From: Bacteroidales bacterium
GTDB lineage: Bacteria; Bacteroidota; Bacteroidia; Bacteroidales; UBA932
NCBI GenBank assembly: GCA_017464245.1
Contig: JAFUDV010000018.1
Location: 19,973-83,972 of the forward strand
Direction of reading: 5' to 3'
DNA length: 64,000 nucleotides
The translations under genes and the position numbers were made by a program. Position 1 is the stretch's first letter, and each line of letters begins with the position of its first letter. The notes beneath the pieces are model-generated. The model was given only the letters and a program-made list of their open reading frames with translations, made no database searches and was not told where the DNA came from. Below, in pieces: positions 40,363 through 48,101 of this stretch.

Positions 40363-41349
40363 TTACAGGTTGGCGTTCTCGGCGCCCCAGTCGGCGACGG
40401 CGGGGACGATGCCCAGCGAGATGATCTCGTCGCGCATCTTCACGAGGTGCTCGTAGGAGGCGTCGAGCGCGGCCATTTCCTCGGCGGTGCCTTCCGGCAT
40501 CGTGTAGTGGCAGCCGGTGGCGTCGATCGTGGTGGGCATGGCCATCATCACGTTCTTGTACTTGCCGCAGTTCACATAGGTGCCGGCCGGCCAGGTGAAC
40601 ACCTCGCCGCCCATCGCGGCCTCGATCATCTTCACGGCCTGGTAGGCAGGGCTCTGGAAGGAGCTGCGGCCGCGGAGCTTGATGATGTTGGAACCGCCCT
40701 GGATGGTGGCGTGCTTGATTTCGGCGAAACGCTCGGCGGAAAGGCCCATCTCGGAGAGGGGCTTGCCGTCCACCTTCACCTGGGAGGCGAAGACCGCCAT
40801 GGCCTCGCCGTGACCGCCGTAGGTGTGGGCGCCGGTCACCTTGCACTGCTGGACACCGAACTCCTGCGCCAGGGCTTCCTGCAGACGGGTGCTGTCGAGG
40901 GCGGCGAGGGAGGTGAGCTTCTCCGGCTTCAGGCCGGAACGGATGAGGGCGGTGAGGGCGGTGACGTCGGCCGGGTTGAAGATCACCACGACGAACTTCA
41001 CGTCCGGGCAGTATTTCTCGATGTTCTCGCCGAACTCGGCGGCAATCTGGCAGTTGCCCTTGAGGAGGTCCTCACGGGTCATGCCTTCCTTGCGGGGCGC
41101 ACCACCGGAGGAGATGATGTATTTCGCATCCTTGAAGGCGACGGCCGGGTCGATGGTGGCGGTCAGGTTGATGCCCGGGAATGCGCAGTGGTCCATCTCG
41201 GCGAGCACGCCCTTGAGGCCGGGCTCGTAGATGTCGTACAGGCAGATGTTCGGGGTGAGGCCGAGCATCGCCGCGGTCTGGACCATGTTGGAGCCGATCA
41301 TGCCGGCGGCGCCGACGATGAGAAGCTTTTCATCAGTGAGGAATTTCAT
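40363..41349 (-). CDS. mdh: Malate dehydrogenase
   Basis: Protein of 328 residues in the LDH/MDH superfamily. VGAAGMIGSNM is the NAD-binding loop; SSGGAPRKEGMTREDLL carries the substrate-binding Arg pair; FNPADV and the catalytic region GAHTYGGHGEAM (active-site His) follow. It interconverts malate and oxaloacetate and in fermenting Bacteroidales works in the reductive branch to fumarate and succinate. A TATCTTTG box lies 40 bases upstream (41397-41390). Confidence 0.9.
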   Translation of the reverse strand: MKFLTDEKLLIVGAAGMIGSNMVQTAAMLGLTPNICLYDIYEPGLKGVLAEMDHCAFPGINLTATIDPAVAFKDAKYIISSGGAPRKEGMTREDLLKGNCQIAAEFGENIEKYCPDVKFVVVIFNPADVTALTALIRSGLKPEKLTSLAALDSTRLQEALAQEFGVQQCKVTGAHTYGGHGEAMAVFASQVKVDGKPLSEMGLSAERFAEIKHATIQGGSNIIKLRGRSSFQSPAYQAVKMIEAAMGGEVFTWPAGTYVNCGKYKNVMMAMPTTIDATGCHYTMPEGTAEEMAALDASYEHLVKMRDEIISLGIVPAVADWGAENANL

Positions 41350-41389
41350 GACTTTATGATTAAATATTCAACGTTTGTCGTTTGCACCG

Positions 41390-41397
41390 CAAAGATA
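41390..41397 (-). promoter_or_regulatory. -7 promoter box of mdh
   Basis: TATCTTTG on the minus strand, with a 40-base leader. Confidence 0.6.
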
Positions 41398-41419
41398 GCA
41401 ATTTCCCATCAAAGATTGA

Positions 41420-41449
41420 TTTGCATTTTGAAAAATTGCACTATCTTTG
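41420..41449 (+). promoter_or_regulatory. Promoter for the putative RNA element / phosphopantetheinyl transferase
   Basis: TTTG at 41420-41423, an 18-base spacer and TATCTTTG at 41442-41449. The next start codon is 167 bases away, so a long non-coding leader or a separate small RNA follows. Confidence 0.6.
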
Positions 41450-41454
41450 TGATG

Positions 41455-41600
41455 TTAATTGGTAGCAAGCAAAATGGAGCCTCCCAGTCCTGCCTTAGCT
41501 TTGTTCGGGGTCGTCAGTTCTGACGAACCTCCGTTGCGATGCAGTACATATTCCGGCAACCCGGCCTCTGACGAGGTTCCGGGCGTCTTTCCGTTCCTTG
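41455..41600 (+). ncRNA. Candidate small RNA or structured 5' leader
   Basis: This 146-base stretch has no convincing reading frame but follows a good promoter box. It can form two strong hairpins: TCGTCA/TGACGA (41511-41526, with flanking GG and CC) and CCCGGCCTC pairing with GAGG-TT-CCGGG (41560-41583). AGCAAG at 41464-41469 can pair with CTTGCT at 41597-41602 and close the whole. It could be an independent small RNA, or a regulatory leader of the gene at 41617. No known RNA family was recognised. Confidence 0.4.
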
Positions 41601-41616
41601 CTCAAATCAACTTGTA

Positions 41617-42255
41617 ATGGGACTGTATCTTAAGAAGAAACTCGACAATGACGCGGAGATCGGCGTGTGGCAGGTCTCCGAAACCGAAGAAGAACTCAAG
41701 GAGCTGAGCTCCACCCCCAGCGACGAGATGGAGGAAATCTCGTTCATCCGCAGCGAATCCCTGCGGAAGCAGCGCCTTGCCGTGCGCGCCCTCCTGAACA
41801 CAATGTTCGACGAGAAGGTGTACCTGAGCCACCATGACAACGGGAAGCCCTATCTGGAGAACAACCCGGTGAACATCTCCATCACCCATACCGAGAAGTA
41901 CGTGGCCGTCATCCTCCACGAAGAGGAGAACGTGGGCATCGACATCGAATCCCTGGACCGCGATTTCTCCGCCGTGGAGAAGCGGGCCCTTTCCGAGGAT
42001 GAGATCGAGGACCTCGAGGACGAGAAGCGCAACGAGCAGCTCGCCATCTACTGGTGTGCGAAGGAGGCCATCTTCAAGCTCCTGAGCCGCTACAACGTGG
42101 ACTTCGCGGAGCAGATCGAGATCGAGCGCTTCCGGCCCCGCGGCGAGGGTGAGCTCGAGGCCACCTTCATCGGCAAGAAGGACGAGGAAGAGGAGTTCGA
42201 CCTTGAGTACATCACCTTCGACCGCCACGTCCTCGTGTGGGTCGTTGGGGAGTAA
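41617..42255 (+). CDS. 4'-phosphopantetheinyl transferase superfamily protein
   Basis: Protein of 212 residues. It should transfer phosphopantetheine from coenzyme A to carrier-protein serines. The two family motifs are present: VGIDIESLDR (Mg2+-binding Asp residues) and WCAKEAIFKLL. ISITHTEKYVAVIL precedes the first motif. It is a Sfp/EntD-like single-chain enzyme by length. A long, structured leader precedes it; feoAB follows with its own promoter. Confidence 0.88.
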   Translation: MGLYLKKKLDNDAEIGVWQVSETEEELKELSSTPSDEMEEISFIRSESLRKQRLAVRALLNTMFDEKVYLSHHDNGKPYLENNPVNISITHTEKYVAVILHEEENVGIDIESLDRDFSAVEKRALSEDEIEDLEDEKRNEQLAIYWCAKEAIFKLLSRYNVDFAEQIEIERFRPRGEGELEATFIGKKDEEEEFDLEYITFDRHVLVWVVGE

Positions 42256-42275
42256 ACGGCGCAGAATACCTACTA

Positions 42276-42313
42276 ATGGGGATTGAATCTTTGGTTCGAT
42301 CCCCATAACTTTG
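42276..42313 (+). promoter_or_regulatory. feoAB promoter overlapped by a 12-base palindrome (candidate operator)
   Basis: ATGGGGATTGAA (42276-42287) and TTCGATCCCCAT (42295-42306) form an inverted repeat with one mismatch. The -7 box TAACTTTG lies at 42306-42313 and a possible -33 element (ATTG at 42282-42285, 20-base spacer) lies inside the repeat. A repressor bound here would block the promoter; an iron-dependent Fur or DtxR-type repressor is plausible but not shown. Confidence 0.55.
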
Positions 42314-42337
42314 CGCCGAAAGCGCAAAAACCTGAAT

Positions 42338-44716
42338 ATGAAACTTTCCGAACTTCAGACAGGGGAGAAGGCGGTCATCGTCCGCATCCATGGTTACGGA
42401 CCTTTCCGGAAGCGTCTCATCGAGATGGGCTTCATCCAGGGGAAGGAAGTGACGGTGGTGCTCAATGCGCCCCTCAAGGACCCGATCGAATACGAGATCA
42501 TCGGCTACAAGATCTCCCTCCGCCGCGAAGAGGCGGACCAGATCGAGGTGGTGAACGAGGCGGAGGCCCGCGAGGCCCTCGTCAGCGACGAACATCTGCA
42601 GGGACTTCCGGAGGACATGGAGGAGCGCGAACGCCTGGACCGGGCCCTCAGGCATCTGGCCGAGGAGCGGAACCATGTGATCCGCGTCGCCCTCGTGGGC
42701 AACCCCAACTGCGGAAAGACCTCCCTGTTCAACATCGCTTCCGGCAGCCATGAGCACGTGGGCAACTACTCCGGCGTGACCGTGGATGCGAAGGAAGGCC
42801 GCTTCAAGCACAAGGGGTATGACATCACCCTCGTGGACCTTCCCGGAACCTATTCGCTGTCAGCCTATTCCCCCGAGGAACTGTATGTCCGGAAGAACCT
42901 CATCGACGCCATGCCGGACGTGGTGGTGAATGTCGTGGACGCCTCCAACATCGAGCGCAACCTGTACCTGACGACGCAGGTCATCGACATGAACCTGAGG
43001 ACCGTGATGGCCCTGAACATGTACGACGAGCTCCAGCACAAGGGGGACAAGCTGGATACGGACCAGCTGGGCCGCCTGCTGGGCATCCCCGTATGTCCCA
43101 CCGTGAGCCGGGACGGGCAGGGCATCCCCGAACTGTTCGACACGGTCATCCGGATCTACGAAGGGGCCGACGAGAAGCTGGCCCGCCACATCCATATCAA
43201 CCACGGCGCCGAGATCGAGCAGAGCATCGACCGGATCAAGGCCCTTGTCGCGGAGAATGAGAATCTCCGGTCCAAATACTCCACCCGCTACTTAGCCATC
43301 AAATACTTGGAAAACGATCGCGACATCGACCGGCTCCTGGAGGGGCTTCCGAACCACGAAGCCCTGGAGGCCGCCCGGAAGGAGGAGACGCAGCGGATCG
43401 ACGCCCTCCTCCACACGACGCCCGAAGCGGCGATCGTCGATGCCAAGTACGCTTTCATCCAGGGCGCCCTGGCGGAGACCTACGAGAAATACCAGGAGGA
43501 GCGTCCCCGCCGGACGCTGACCGACCGGATCGACGCCGTGGTTACGAACAAGTGGCTGGCCTTCCCGATCTTCATCCTCCTGCTGTGGCTCACCTTCTGG
43601 GCTACCTTCACCATCGGCCAGTACCCGATGGACTGGATCGACTGGCTCGTCGGGAAGTTCGGCGAGTTCGTGGGGAACTTCATGAAAGAGGGCTGGCTCA
43701 AGGACCTTGTCGTGGACGGGGTGATCGCCGGCGTGGGCAGCGTCCTGGTGTTTCTGCCGAACATCATGATCCTGTACCTGTTCATCTCCCTGATGGAGGA
43801 CAGCGGCTACATGGCGCGCGCAGCCTTCATCGTGGACAAGCTGATGCACCGGATCGGCCTGCACGGGAAGTCGTTCATCCCGATGGTGATGGGCTTCGGC
43901 TGCAATGTCCCCGCCATCATGGCCACCCGCAGCATCGAGAGCCGGAAGTCCCGCCTCATTACCATCGCCATCATCCCGTTCATGTCCTGCGCGGGACGGC
44001 TGCCCATCTTCGTCCTCTTCGCAGGGGCGTTCTTCCCGCACAACGCGGCGACGGCCCTGCTGTGCATCTACCTGCTGGGTGTCGTGCTCGCCATCCTGAG
44101 CGCGCGCGTGCTGCGGCACTTCGTGAAGGACGATGACCTGCCGTTCGTGATGGAACTTCCGCCCTACCGCATCCCGACCGGGAAGGCCATCTGGCGCCAC
44201 ACCTGGGAGAAAGGACGGCAGTACCTGGAAAAGATGGCGACGACCATTCTCGCCTTCTCCATCGTCATCTGGTTCCTGGGCTACTTCCCGCGGAACGAGG
44301 AACAGGGCGTCGCCTACCAGCAGGAGCATTCCTACATCGGCATGCTCGGAAAGACCGTGGAACCGGTGCTGGAACCGCTCGGATTCAACTGGAAGATGGA
44401 TGTGGGCCTGCTCGCCGGCGTGGGTGCCAAGGAACTCGTGGTCAGCACCCTGGGCGTGATGTACGCCGGGGACGAAGGCGCGGAGGCCGATGAAAACAGC
44501 ACCGCCCTCCAGAGCGCGCTGAAGGGCGATGTCCCGCTGGCGGCCGCAGTGGCCTACATGGTGTTCGTCTTGCTGTACTTCCCCTGCATCGCCACCTTCG
44601 TGGCGATCAAGAACGAGACCGGCAAGTGGCGCTGGGCCATCCTCTGCGCCCTGTACACGATGATCGTAGCCTGGGTGTTCGGCTTCGCCGCGTACAGGCT
44701 GTTCCTGCTGCTCTAG
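42338..44716 (+). CDS. feoB: Fused FeoA-FeoB ferrous iron transporter
   Basis: Protein of 792 residues. Residues 1 to about 75 are a FeoA SH3-like domain (GYGPFRKRLIEMGFIQGKEVTV). The G domain follows with G1 GNPNCGKTS (from residue 121), G3 DLPGTYSL and G4-like NMYDEL. The membrane part has the FeoB gate motifs FGCNVPAI and, in the second half, VGAKELVVSTLG. It imports Fe2+ across the inner membrane. FeoA-FeoB fusions are usual in Bacteroidota. The palindrome over the promoter suggests iron control. Its TAG overlaps the stop of the convergent apt. Confidence 0.96.
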   Translation: MKLSELQTGEKAVIVRIHGYGPFRKRLIEMGFIQGKEVTVVLNAPLKDPIEYEIIGYKISLRREEADQIEVVNEAEAREALVSDEHLQGLPEDMEERERLDRALRHLAEERNHVIRVALVGNPNCGKTSLFNIASGSHEHVGNYSGVTVDAKEGRFKHKGYDITLVDLPGTYSLSAYSPEELYVRKNLIDAMPDVVVNVVDASNIERNLYLTTQVIDMNLRTVMALNMYDELQHKGDKLDTDQLGRLLGIPVCPTVSRDGQGIPELFDTVIRIYEGADEKLARHIHINHGAEIEQSIDRIKALVAENENLRSKYSTRYLAIKYLENDRDIDRLLEGLPNHEALEAARKEETQRIDALLHTTPEAAIVDAKYAFIQGALAETYEKYQEERPRRTLTDRIDAVVTNKWLAFPIFILLLWLTFWATFTIGQYPMDWIDWLVGKFGEFVGNFMKEGWLKDLVVDGVIAGVGSVLVFLPNIMILYLFISLMEDSGYMARAAFIVDKLMHRIGLHGKSFIPMVMGFGCNVPAIMATRSIESRKSRLITIAIIPFMSCAGRLPIFVLFAGAFFPHNAATALLCIYLLGVVLAILSARVLRHFVKDDDLPFVMELPPYRIPTGKAIWRHTWEKGRQYLEKMATTILAFSIVIWFLGYFPRNEEQGVAYQQEHSYIGMLGKTVEPVLEPLGFNWKMDVGLLAGVGAKELVVSTLGVMYAGDEGAEADENSTALQSALKGDVPLAAAVAYMVFVLLYFPCIATFVAIKNETGKWRWAILCALYTMIVAWVFGFAAYRLFLLL

Positions 44717-45285
44717 TTCTCCGTAACGTGGATCAAAGCCTTCACGGGTGCAAGTTCTTCGATGATCTTGCGGCCCGGGAGGTCGTCGATCTCCACGAGG
44801 AAGACGAAGTCGGTGACCTTCACGCGGTACGCTTTTCCGCCGAGGACGACCTTCTGCGCATTCAGGCTTTCCACGATGCCGCGGGCCGTGCCTCCGGTGG
44901 CGAGGATGTCGTCGAAGAACGTGATGGGCAGGATGTCGCCCTCCGGCTTGCAGGCCGCGAGGTCGGAGACGCGGTAGAACACCTGGTCCTTGCCGTATTC
45001 CTTCACGATGTCCACGGTGACGAGGTCGCCTTCCGCGAAGGGGAGCTTCCCTTTCTTGCGGACCGGGATGATGTTCTCCGCCCGGCCGCTGTACAGCAGG
45101 GGCGCGGTGAACAGGAACCCGCGGGCCTCGGGCGCGACGATGTTCGGGGAGGCGCAGGCCGCGCCGATGTCGTCCGTCAGGGCCTTGAAAAGGTCCTTGT
45201 CCTGCAGGAAGGGAATGATGTCCACGAAGTTGACTCCCTCGATGGGGAAGTTGGGATAGAACTTCAGAGCTTGCTTGTAATCCAT
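44713..45285 (-). CDS. apt: Adenine phosphoribosyltransferase-like protein
   Basis: Protein of 190 residues. The PRPP-binding loop is FFDDILATGGTARG and the purine-binding part has VAPEARGFLF; RKKGKLP is the flexible loop. It should salvage adenine to AMP, although the second PRPP-loop acid is unusual in being preceded by FF and specificity could include xanthine. It is the third gene of an operon: its ATG shares one base with the stop of the LuxR-type gene. The frame extends upstream inside that gene and is not used. Confidence 0.88.
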   Translation of the reverse strand: MDYKQALKFYPNFPIEGVNFVDIIPFLQDKDLFKALTDDIGAACASPNIVAPEARGFLFTAPLLYSGRAENIIPVRKKGKLPFAEGDLVTVDIVKEYGKDQVFYRVSDLAACKPEGDILPITFFDDILATGGTARGIVESLNAQKVVLGGKAYRVKVTDFVFLVEIDDLPGRKIIEELAPVKALIHVTEN

Positions 45286-45878
45286 TATTCGATGGTGTTG
45301 ATGTCGATGAGATTGTTCAGGAGGGCATAGACCGTGAGGCCGGCGACCGTCTTGATCCCTGTCTTGCGGGTGATGTTCTTGCGGTGGGTGATGACCGTGT
45401 AGATGGACAGGTTGAACTGGTCCGCGATCTCCTTGTTGAGCATGCCCTTGGCCACGCACACGAGGATTTCCTTCTCGCGGGCGGACAGTTCCTCGCCCTC
45501 GCTGCGGGGCGTCTCGCTGCGCCCCTCCAGCGCCGTGCGCACCTTGCGGATGACGGTCGTGGGCACGTCGTACAGGCTCAGGACCCCGTCGTACTGCCGC
45601 AGGGAGTCCTCGTCCCAGAGGGATCCCACGATGGCAAGGACGGCGGCGGACGTGTGCTCGGAAAGGCTTGCCCGGGCGTTCCCCCGGGAGGCATGGTCGA
45701 AGATGGACGGGTCCACGATCACCACGTCCGCGTCCATGTTCCTGAGCTGGGCCTCCCCCGAGCCGGACAGGTCCGTGAGGATGCCGCACACCTCGAACTC
45801 CCCCAGGTCGTTGAAGATGTGCTCCAGTCCCCGCGCCACGATGGCGGAGGGGATGATGAGAAGGACCCGCTTACTCAT
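45285..45878 (-). CDS. LuxR-type regulator with degenerate receiver domain
   Basis: Protein of 197 residues. The C-terminal half is a LuxR/FixJ helix-turn-helix (LSAREKEILVCVAKGMLNKEIADQ, then SIYTVITHRKNI). The N-terminal half has receiver-like topology, but the acidic pair expected after strand 1 is replaced (VLLIIPSAIV) and the conserved Lys is not seen; a possible acceptor Asp remains in VIVDPSIF. It overlaps the hemerythrin gene by eight bases. It probably does not respond to a normal histidine kinase; the adjacent hemerythrin protein may supply the signal. Confidence 0.85.
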   Translation of the reverse strand: MSKRVLLIIPSAIVARGLEHIFNDLGEFEVCGILTDLSGSGEAQLRNMDADVVIVDPSIFDHASRGNARASLSEHTSAAVLAIVGSLWDEDSLRQYDGVLSLYDVPTTVIRKVRTALEGRSETPRSEGEELSAREKEILVCVAKGMLNKEIADQFNLSIYTVITHRKNITRKTGIKTVAGLTVYALLNNLIDINTIE

Positions 45879-46572
45879 GGTTTTCCAGGCGGTTGACGAT
45901 CGGGACCAGGATGTCGTCCTCCACGACGGTGTGCTTCTGGAGGTCCGTCTCCAGGGAGAAGATGTAGAACAGGGCCCTGAAGATGTCCTGTTGCCGGCAC
46001 TCGGCGGGCAGGTACTTCATCACGAGGTTCTTCAGGTCCTCCAGTTTCTCTTCCACGTTGGAGTGGTTCTCCTCGTATTCGCCGATGGTGAACGTGCGGT
46101 CCGCACCCCGTCTCAAGACGGCCTCCGCATGCGGGAACACCGTCTTCTCCTCGTACTCGAAGTGTTTCGAAAGCTCGTCCTTGTAGTCGGCGAAGAACCG
46201 CCAGATGATGCGGCGGGCCTTCTCCCCGCAGGGTTCGATGAGGGTCTCCAGCGACTCCGCCAGCTCCTTGAGCGCCACGTCCATGTAATACGCGTGCGAG
46301 AGGCGGAGATACTTCAGGACGTCCCTCAGATCCGCCCGCTCCAGCCGCTCCTTCGTCGGGAGCCAGCCGTCGATGGCATACACCCCGCAGATGAGGAGGA
46401 ACGTCTCCGGGTCGATGCCCTGCTTCCGGCACACCTCCTCCACGGTCGCGTCGCCGAAACCGAAGGGGACGCCCATCCGGGTCAGGACGCCCAGCAGGCT
46501 GAATCGCAGGTTCATCAGGTCCGCCATCTTCATGGAAGGGGACAGCAGGTGTCGTTCGTTGCTCGTTGCCAT
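45871..46572 (-). CDS. Hemerythrin-domain protein (RIC/YtfE-like)
   Basis: Protein of 233 residues. An N-terminal helical part (SPSMKMADLMNLRFSLLGVL, residues about 10-75) resembles the small domain of iron-centre repair proteins. The hemerythrin part has candidate di-iron ligands in LRLSHAYYMD, KHFEYEEKTVFPH, EENHSNVEEKL and LQKHTVVEDD. Such proteins bind O2 or NO, or release iron to repair Fe-S centres. First gene of an operon with the LuxR-type regulator and apt. ATG 46572 follows 23 bases after a TAAATTTG box. Confidence 0.85.
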   Translation of the reverse strand: MATSNERHLLSPSMKMADLMNLRFSLLGVLTRMGVPFGFGDATVEEVCRKQGIDPETFLLICGVYAIDGWLPTKERLERADLRDVLKYLRLSHAYYMDVALKELAESLETLIEPCGEKARRIIWRFFADYKDELSKHFEYEEKTVFPHAEAVLRRGADRTFTIGEYEENHSNVEEKLEDLKNLVMKYLPAECRQQDIFRALFYIFSLETDLQKHTVVEDDILVPIVNRLENHE

Positions 46573-46595
46573 AGCGGTCTTCTTGTCAAGGATAG

Positions 46596-46603
46596 CAAAT
46601 TTA
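46596..46603 (-). promoter_or_regulatory. Proximal -7 box of the hemerythrin operon
   Basis: TAAATTTG on the minus strand, 23 bases before the ATG. Confidence 0.55.
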
Positions 46604-46621
46604 CTAAAAATCATCGTCAAT

Positions 46622-46654
46622 AAAAAACCTCCTGCCTTGTCACAAGGGAGGAGG
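46622..46654 (-). terminator. Terminator or attenuator between two promoters
   Basis: On the minus strand CCTCCT-C-CCTT pairs with AAGG-C-AGGAGG and is followed by TTTTTT. It lies between the distal box (46720-46713) and the proximal box (46603-46596). Confidence 0.7.
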
Positions 46655-46712
46655 GGGATTATACAACAATAAAAGGATAAAAACTCTAACTGTCTTAATG
46701 GCTTTTCTGTGG

Positions 46713-46720
46713 CAAAGATA
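46713..46720 (-). promoter_or_regulatory. Distal -7 box upstream of the attenuator-like hairpin
   Basis: TATCTTTG on the minus strand. Transcripts starting about 46706 would meet the terminator at 46654-46622 after roughly 80 bases. Confidence 0.5.
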
Positions 46721-46724
46721 CGGC

Positions 46725-46786
46725 GATTCCCCGCCGCGGGCAATCCCAAGTTGTTGGTAATGCGCCGGGCGGGGAATCCCCAGTTG
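46725..46786. repeat. Inverted and direct repeats upstream of the hemerythrin operon
   Basis: GATTCCCCGCC (46725-46735) is exactly repeated in inverse at 46768-46778 (GGCGGGGAATC). AATCCC[A/C]AGTTG occurs at 46742-46752 and 46776-46786. GGGGAATCCCC at 46771-46781 is itself a palindrome. They may be operators or the terminator region of the preceding gene. Confidence 0.5.
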
Positions 46787-46796
46787 TGTGTAAAGG

Positions 46797-47345
46797 CTAG
46801 AAATTCAGGGCGAAACCGACACCGCTGGAGGTGACACCCACCCGGTAGGCCAGGCCCTTGCGGGCGTTGTAGTCGTCGGCGACCCAGTTGAGGCGCTTCT
46901 TGCCGATGATGGCGAGCGGAATACCGGCGTCCAGGGCGACGGCACCGACGGCCATGAGCGCCGTTCCTCCCACGACCATGGCGGCCGAACCGGGATTCTC
47001 CTCAAAGGCTTTCTGCATTGCTTCAGTGCTGCTGTCCTGGGTGACCTTGTCGGCCACCTTGGAGAAACCGATCCCATAGACGACGGCGCCGCCGACGAGG
47101 CCGCCGATACCGCCCCAGATCAGGGACTTGCCGGCCTTGCGCTGCTTGCAGGCACCGACATAGGTTTCGTCATAGACCTGCTCGCCGATGAGGTTCAGCA
47201 CCTCGTGGTCGGTGAGGATGTTGCCGCGCATGTCGGCGAGGTTGGCACCCTGGCGGTGGATGGGACCGGCATACTGGGCATGGGCATTCTGTGCGAGGCA
47301 CAGGAAGGCGGCGACGAGGCCGCAGAGGAATGCGAATCTCTTCAT
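46797..47345 (-). CDS. Secreted protein of unknown function
   Basis: Protein of 182 residues. ATG 47345 gives a signal peptide (MKRFAFLCGLVAAFLCLAQNAHAQ). A central glycine-rich hydrophobic segment (IWGGIGGLVGGAVVYGIGF) and a second (VVGGTALMAVGAVALDAGIPLAIIG) could be membrane-inserted. The N-terminal part reads DMRGNILTDHEVLNLIGEQVYDETYVGACKQRK, a phrase seen in Bacteroidales proteins of unknown role. A TAATTTTG box (47383-47376) lies 30 bases upstream with CTTG at -33. Confidence 0.7.
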   Translation of the reverse strand: MKRFAFLCGLVAAFLCLAQNAHAQYAGPIHRQGANLADMRGNILTDHEVLNLIGEQVYDETYVGACKQRKAGKSLIWGGIGGLVGGAVVYGIGFSKVADKVTQDSSTEAMQKAFEENPGSAAMVVGGTALMAVGAVALDAGIPLAIIGKKRLNWVADDYNARKGLAYRVGVTSSGVGFALNF

Positions 47346-47375
47346 AATATCTATAAGGTTTGTTCTCTTATCATA

Positions 47376-47383
47376 CAAAATTA
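47376..47383 (-). promoter_or_regulatory. -7 box of the secreted-protein gene
   Basis: TAATTTTG on the minus strand, with CTTG (47407-47404) 20 bases upstream. Confidence 0.6.
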
Positions 47384-47483
47384 CCTTTTTCTGCCAAAAA
47401 GTGCAAGCCCGGAGGTGATTTTTCAAATGGCGCAATTTTTGCATTGAAAGGCTTTCGGAAATTTTTTAACTATTAAAACCATT

Positions 47484-48101
47484 ATGAAGAAAATCCTTTC
47501 CACCCTTCTGGCAGCATCCCTGATGCTCCTTGGAATCCAGGCCATCGCTCAGCCGAGCGTGAACGCCGGTTATGTCAATTCCACCCTCAAGATCCAGAAC
47601 CTCGATCCGAGCAACGCCCATGGCGCCTATTTCGGTCTCTCCTACAACCTCCCGATCGCCGGCGGTCTCGGTGTCGCCCCGGGTGTTTACTATTCCCTGA
47701 TCGCGTCCAAGGAGACGGCTTCCGTCGGTACGATTTTCTCCGGCGCGGGCACTTTCACGGAGCATTCCATCAACGTTCCCGTGTATGTGAACTATGCCAT
47801 CGGCCTCAACCGTGACACCAACTTCTTCGTCTATGGCGGTCCCACCCTCCAGTACGGCCTGTCCTCCAAGACCAAGTACGATGCCAATATCGCCGGTTTC
47901 AGCGGCAGCGACACGGTGGACAACTATAAGGACACCTACAATCGCCTGAACGTCTATCTGGGCGGCGGTGTCGGCATCAATGCCGGTGCTTTCAAGGTGA
48001 CTGTCGGTTATGACTACGGCATGATGAACCCGCTTAAGGGTGACAATGCTGCCAAGGCGAACCGTTCCAACATCAAGATCGGCGTCGGCTACAACTTCTA
48101 G
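47484..48101 (+). CDS. Small outer-membrane beta-barrel protein
   Basis: Protein of 205 residues. A signal peptide (LSTLLAASLMLLGIQAIAQ) is followed by alternating amphipathic strands (AYFGLSYNLPIAGGLGVAPGVYY, NVPVYVNYAIGL, VYGGPTLQYGL) and a terminal strand ending in Phe (IKIGVGYNF), as in OmpA/OmpX-like barrels of eight strands. No plug or enzyme motif is seen. The weak box AATTTTTG (about 47430) may be its promoter. Its stop overlaps that of the convergent queH. Confidence 0.8.
   Translation: MKKILSTLLAASLMLLGIQAIAQPSVNAGYVNSTLKIQNLDPSNAHGAYFGLSYNLPIAGGLGVAPGVYYSLIASKETASVGTIFSGAGTFTEHSINVPVYVNYAIGLNRDTNFFVYGGPTLQYGLSSKTKYDANIAGFSGSDTVDNYKDTYNRLNVYLGGGVGINAGAFKVTVGYDYGMMNPLKGDNAAKANRSNIKIGVGYNF

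Noticed and set aside
41455-41600. tRNA, tmRNA or SRP RNA gene
   Set aside because: No cloverleaf, no tag-peptide frame and no SRP apical GNAR-type loop could be found; kept only as an unclassified RNA candidate.
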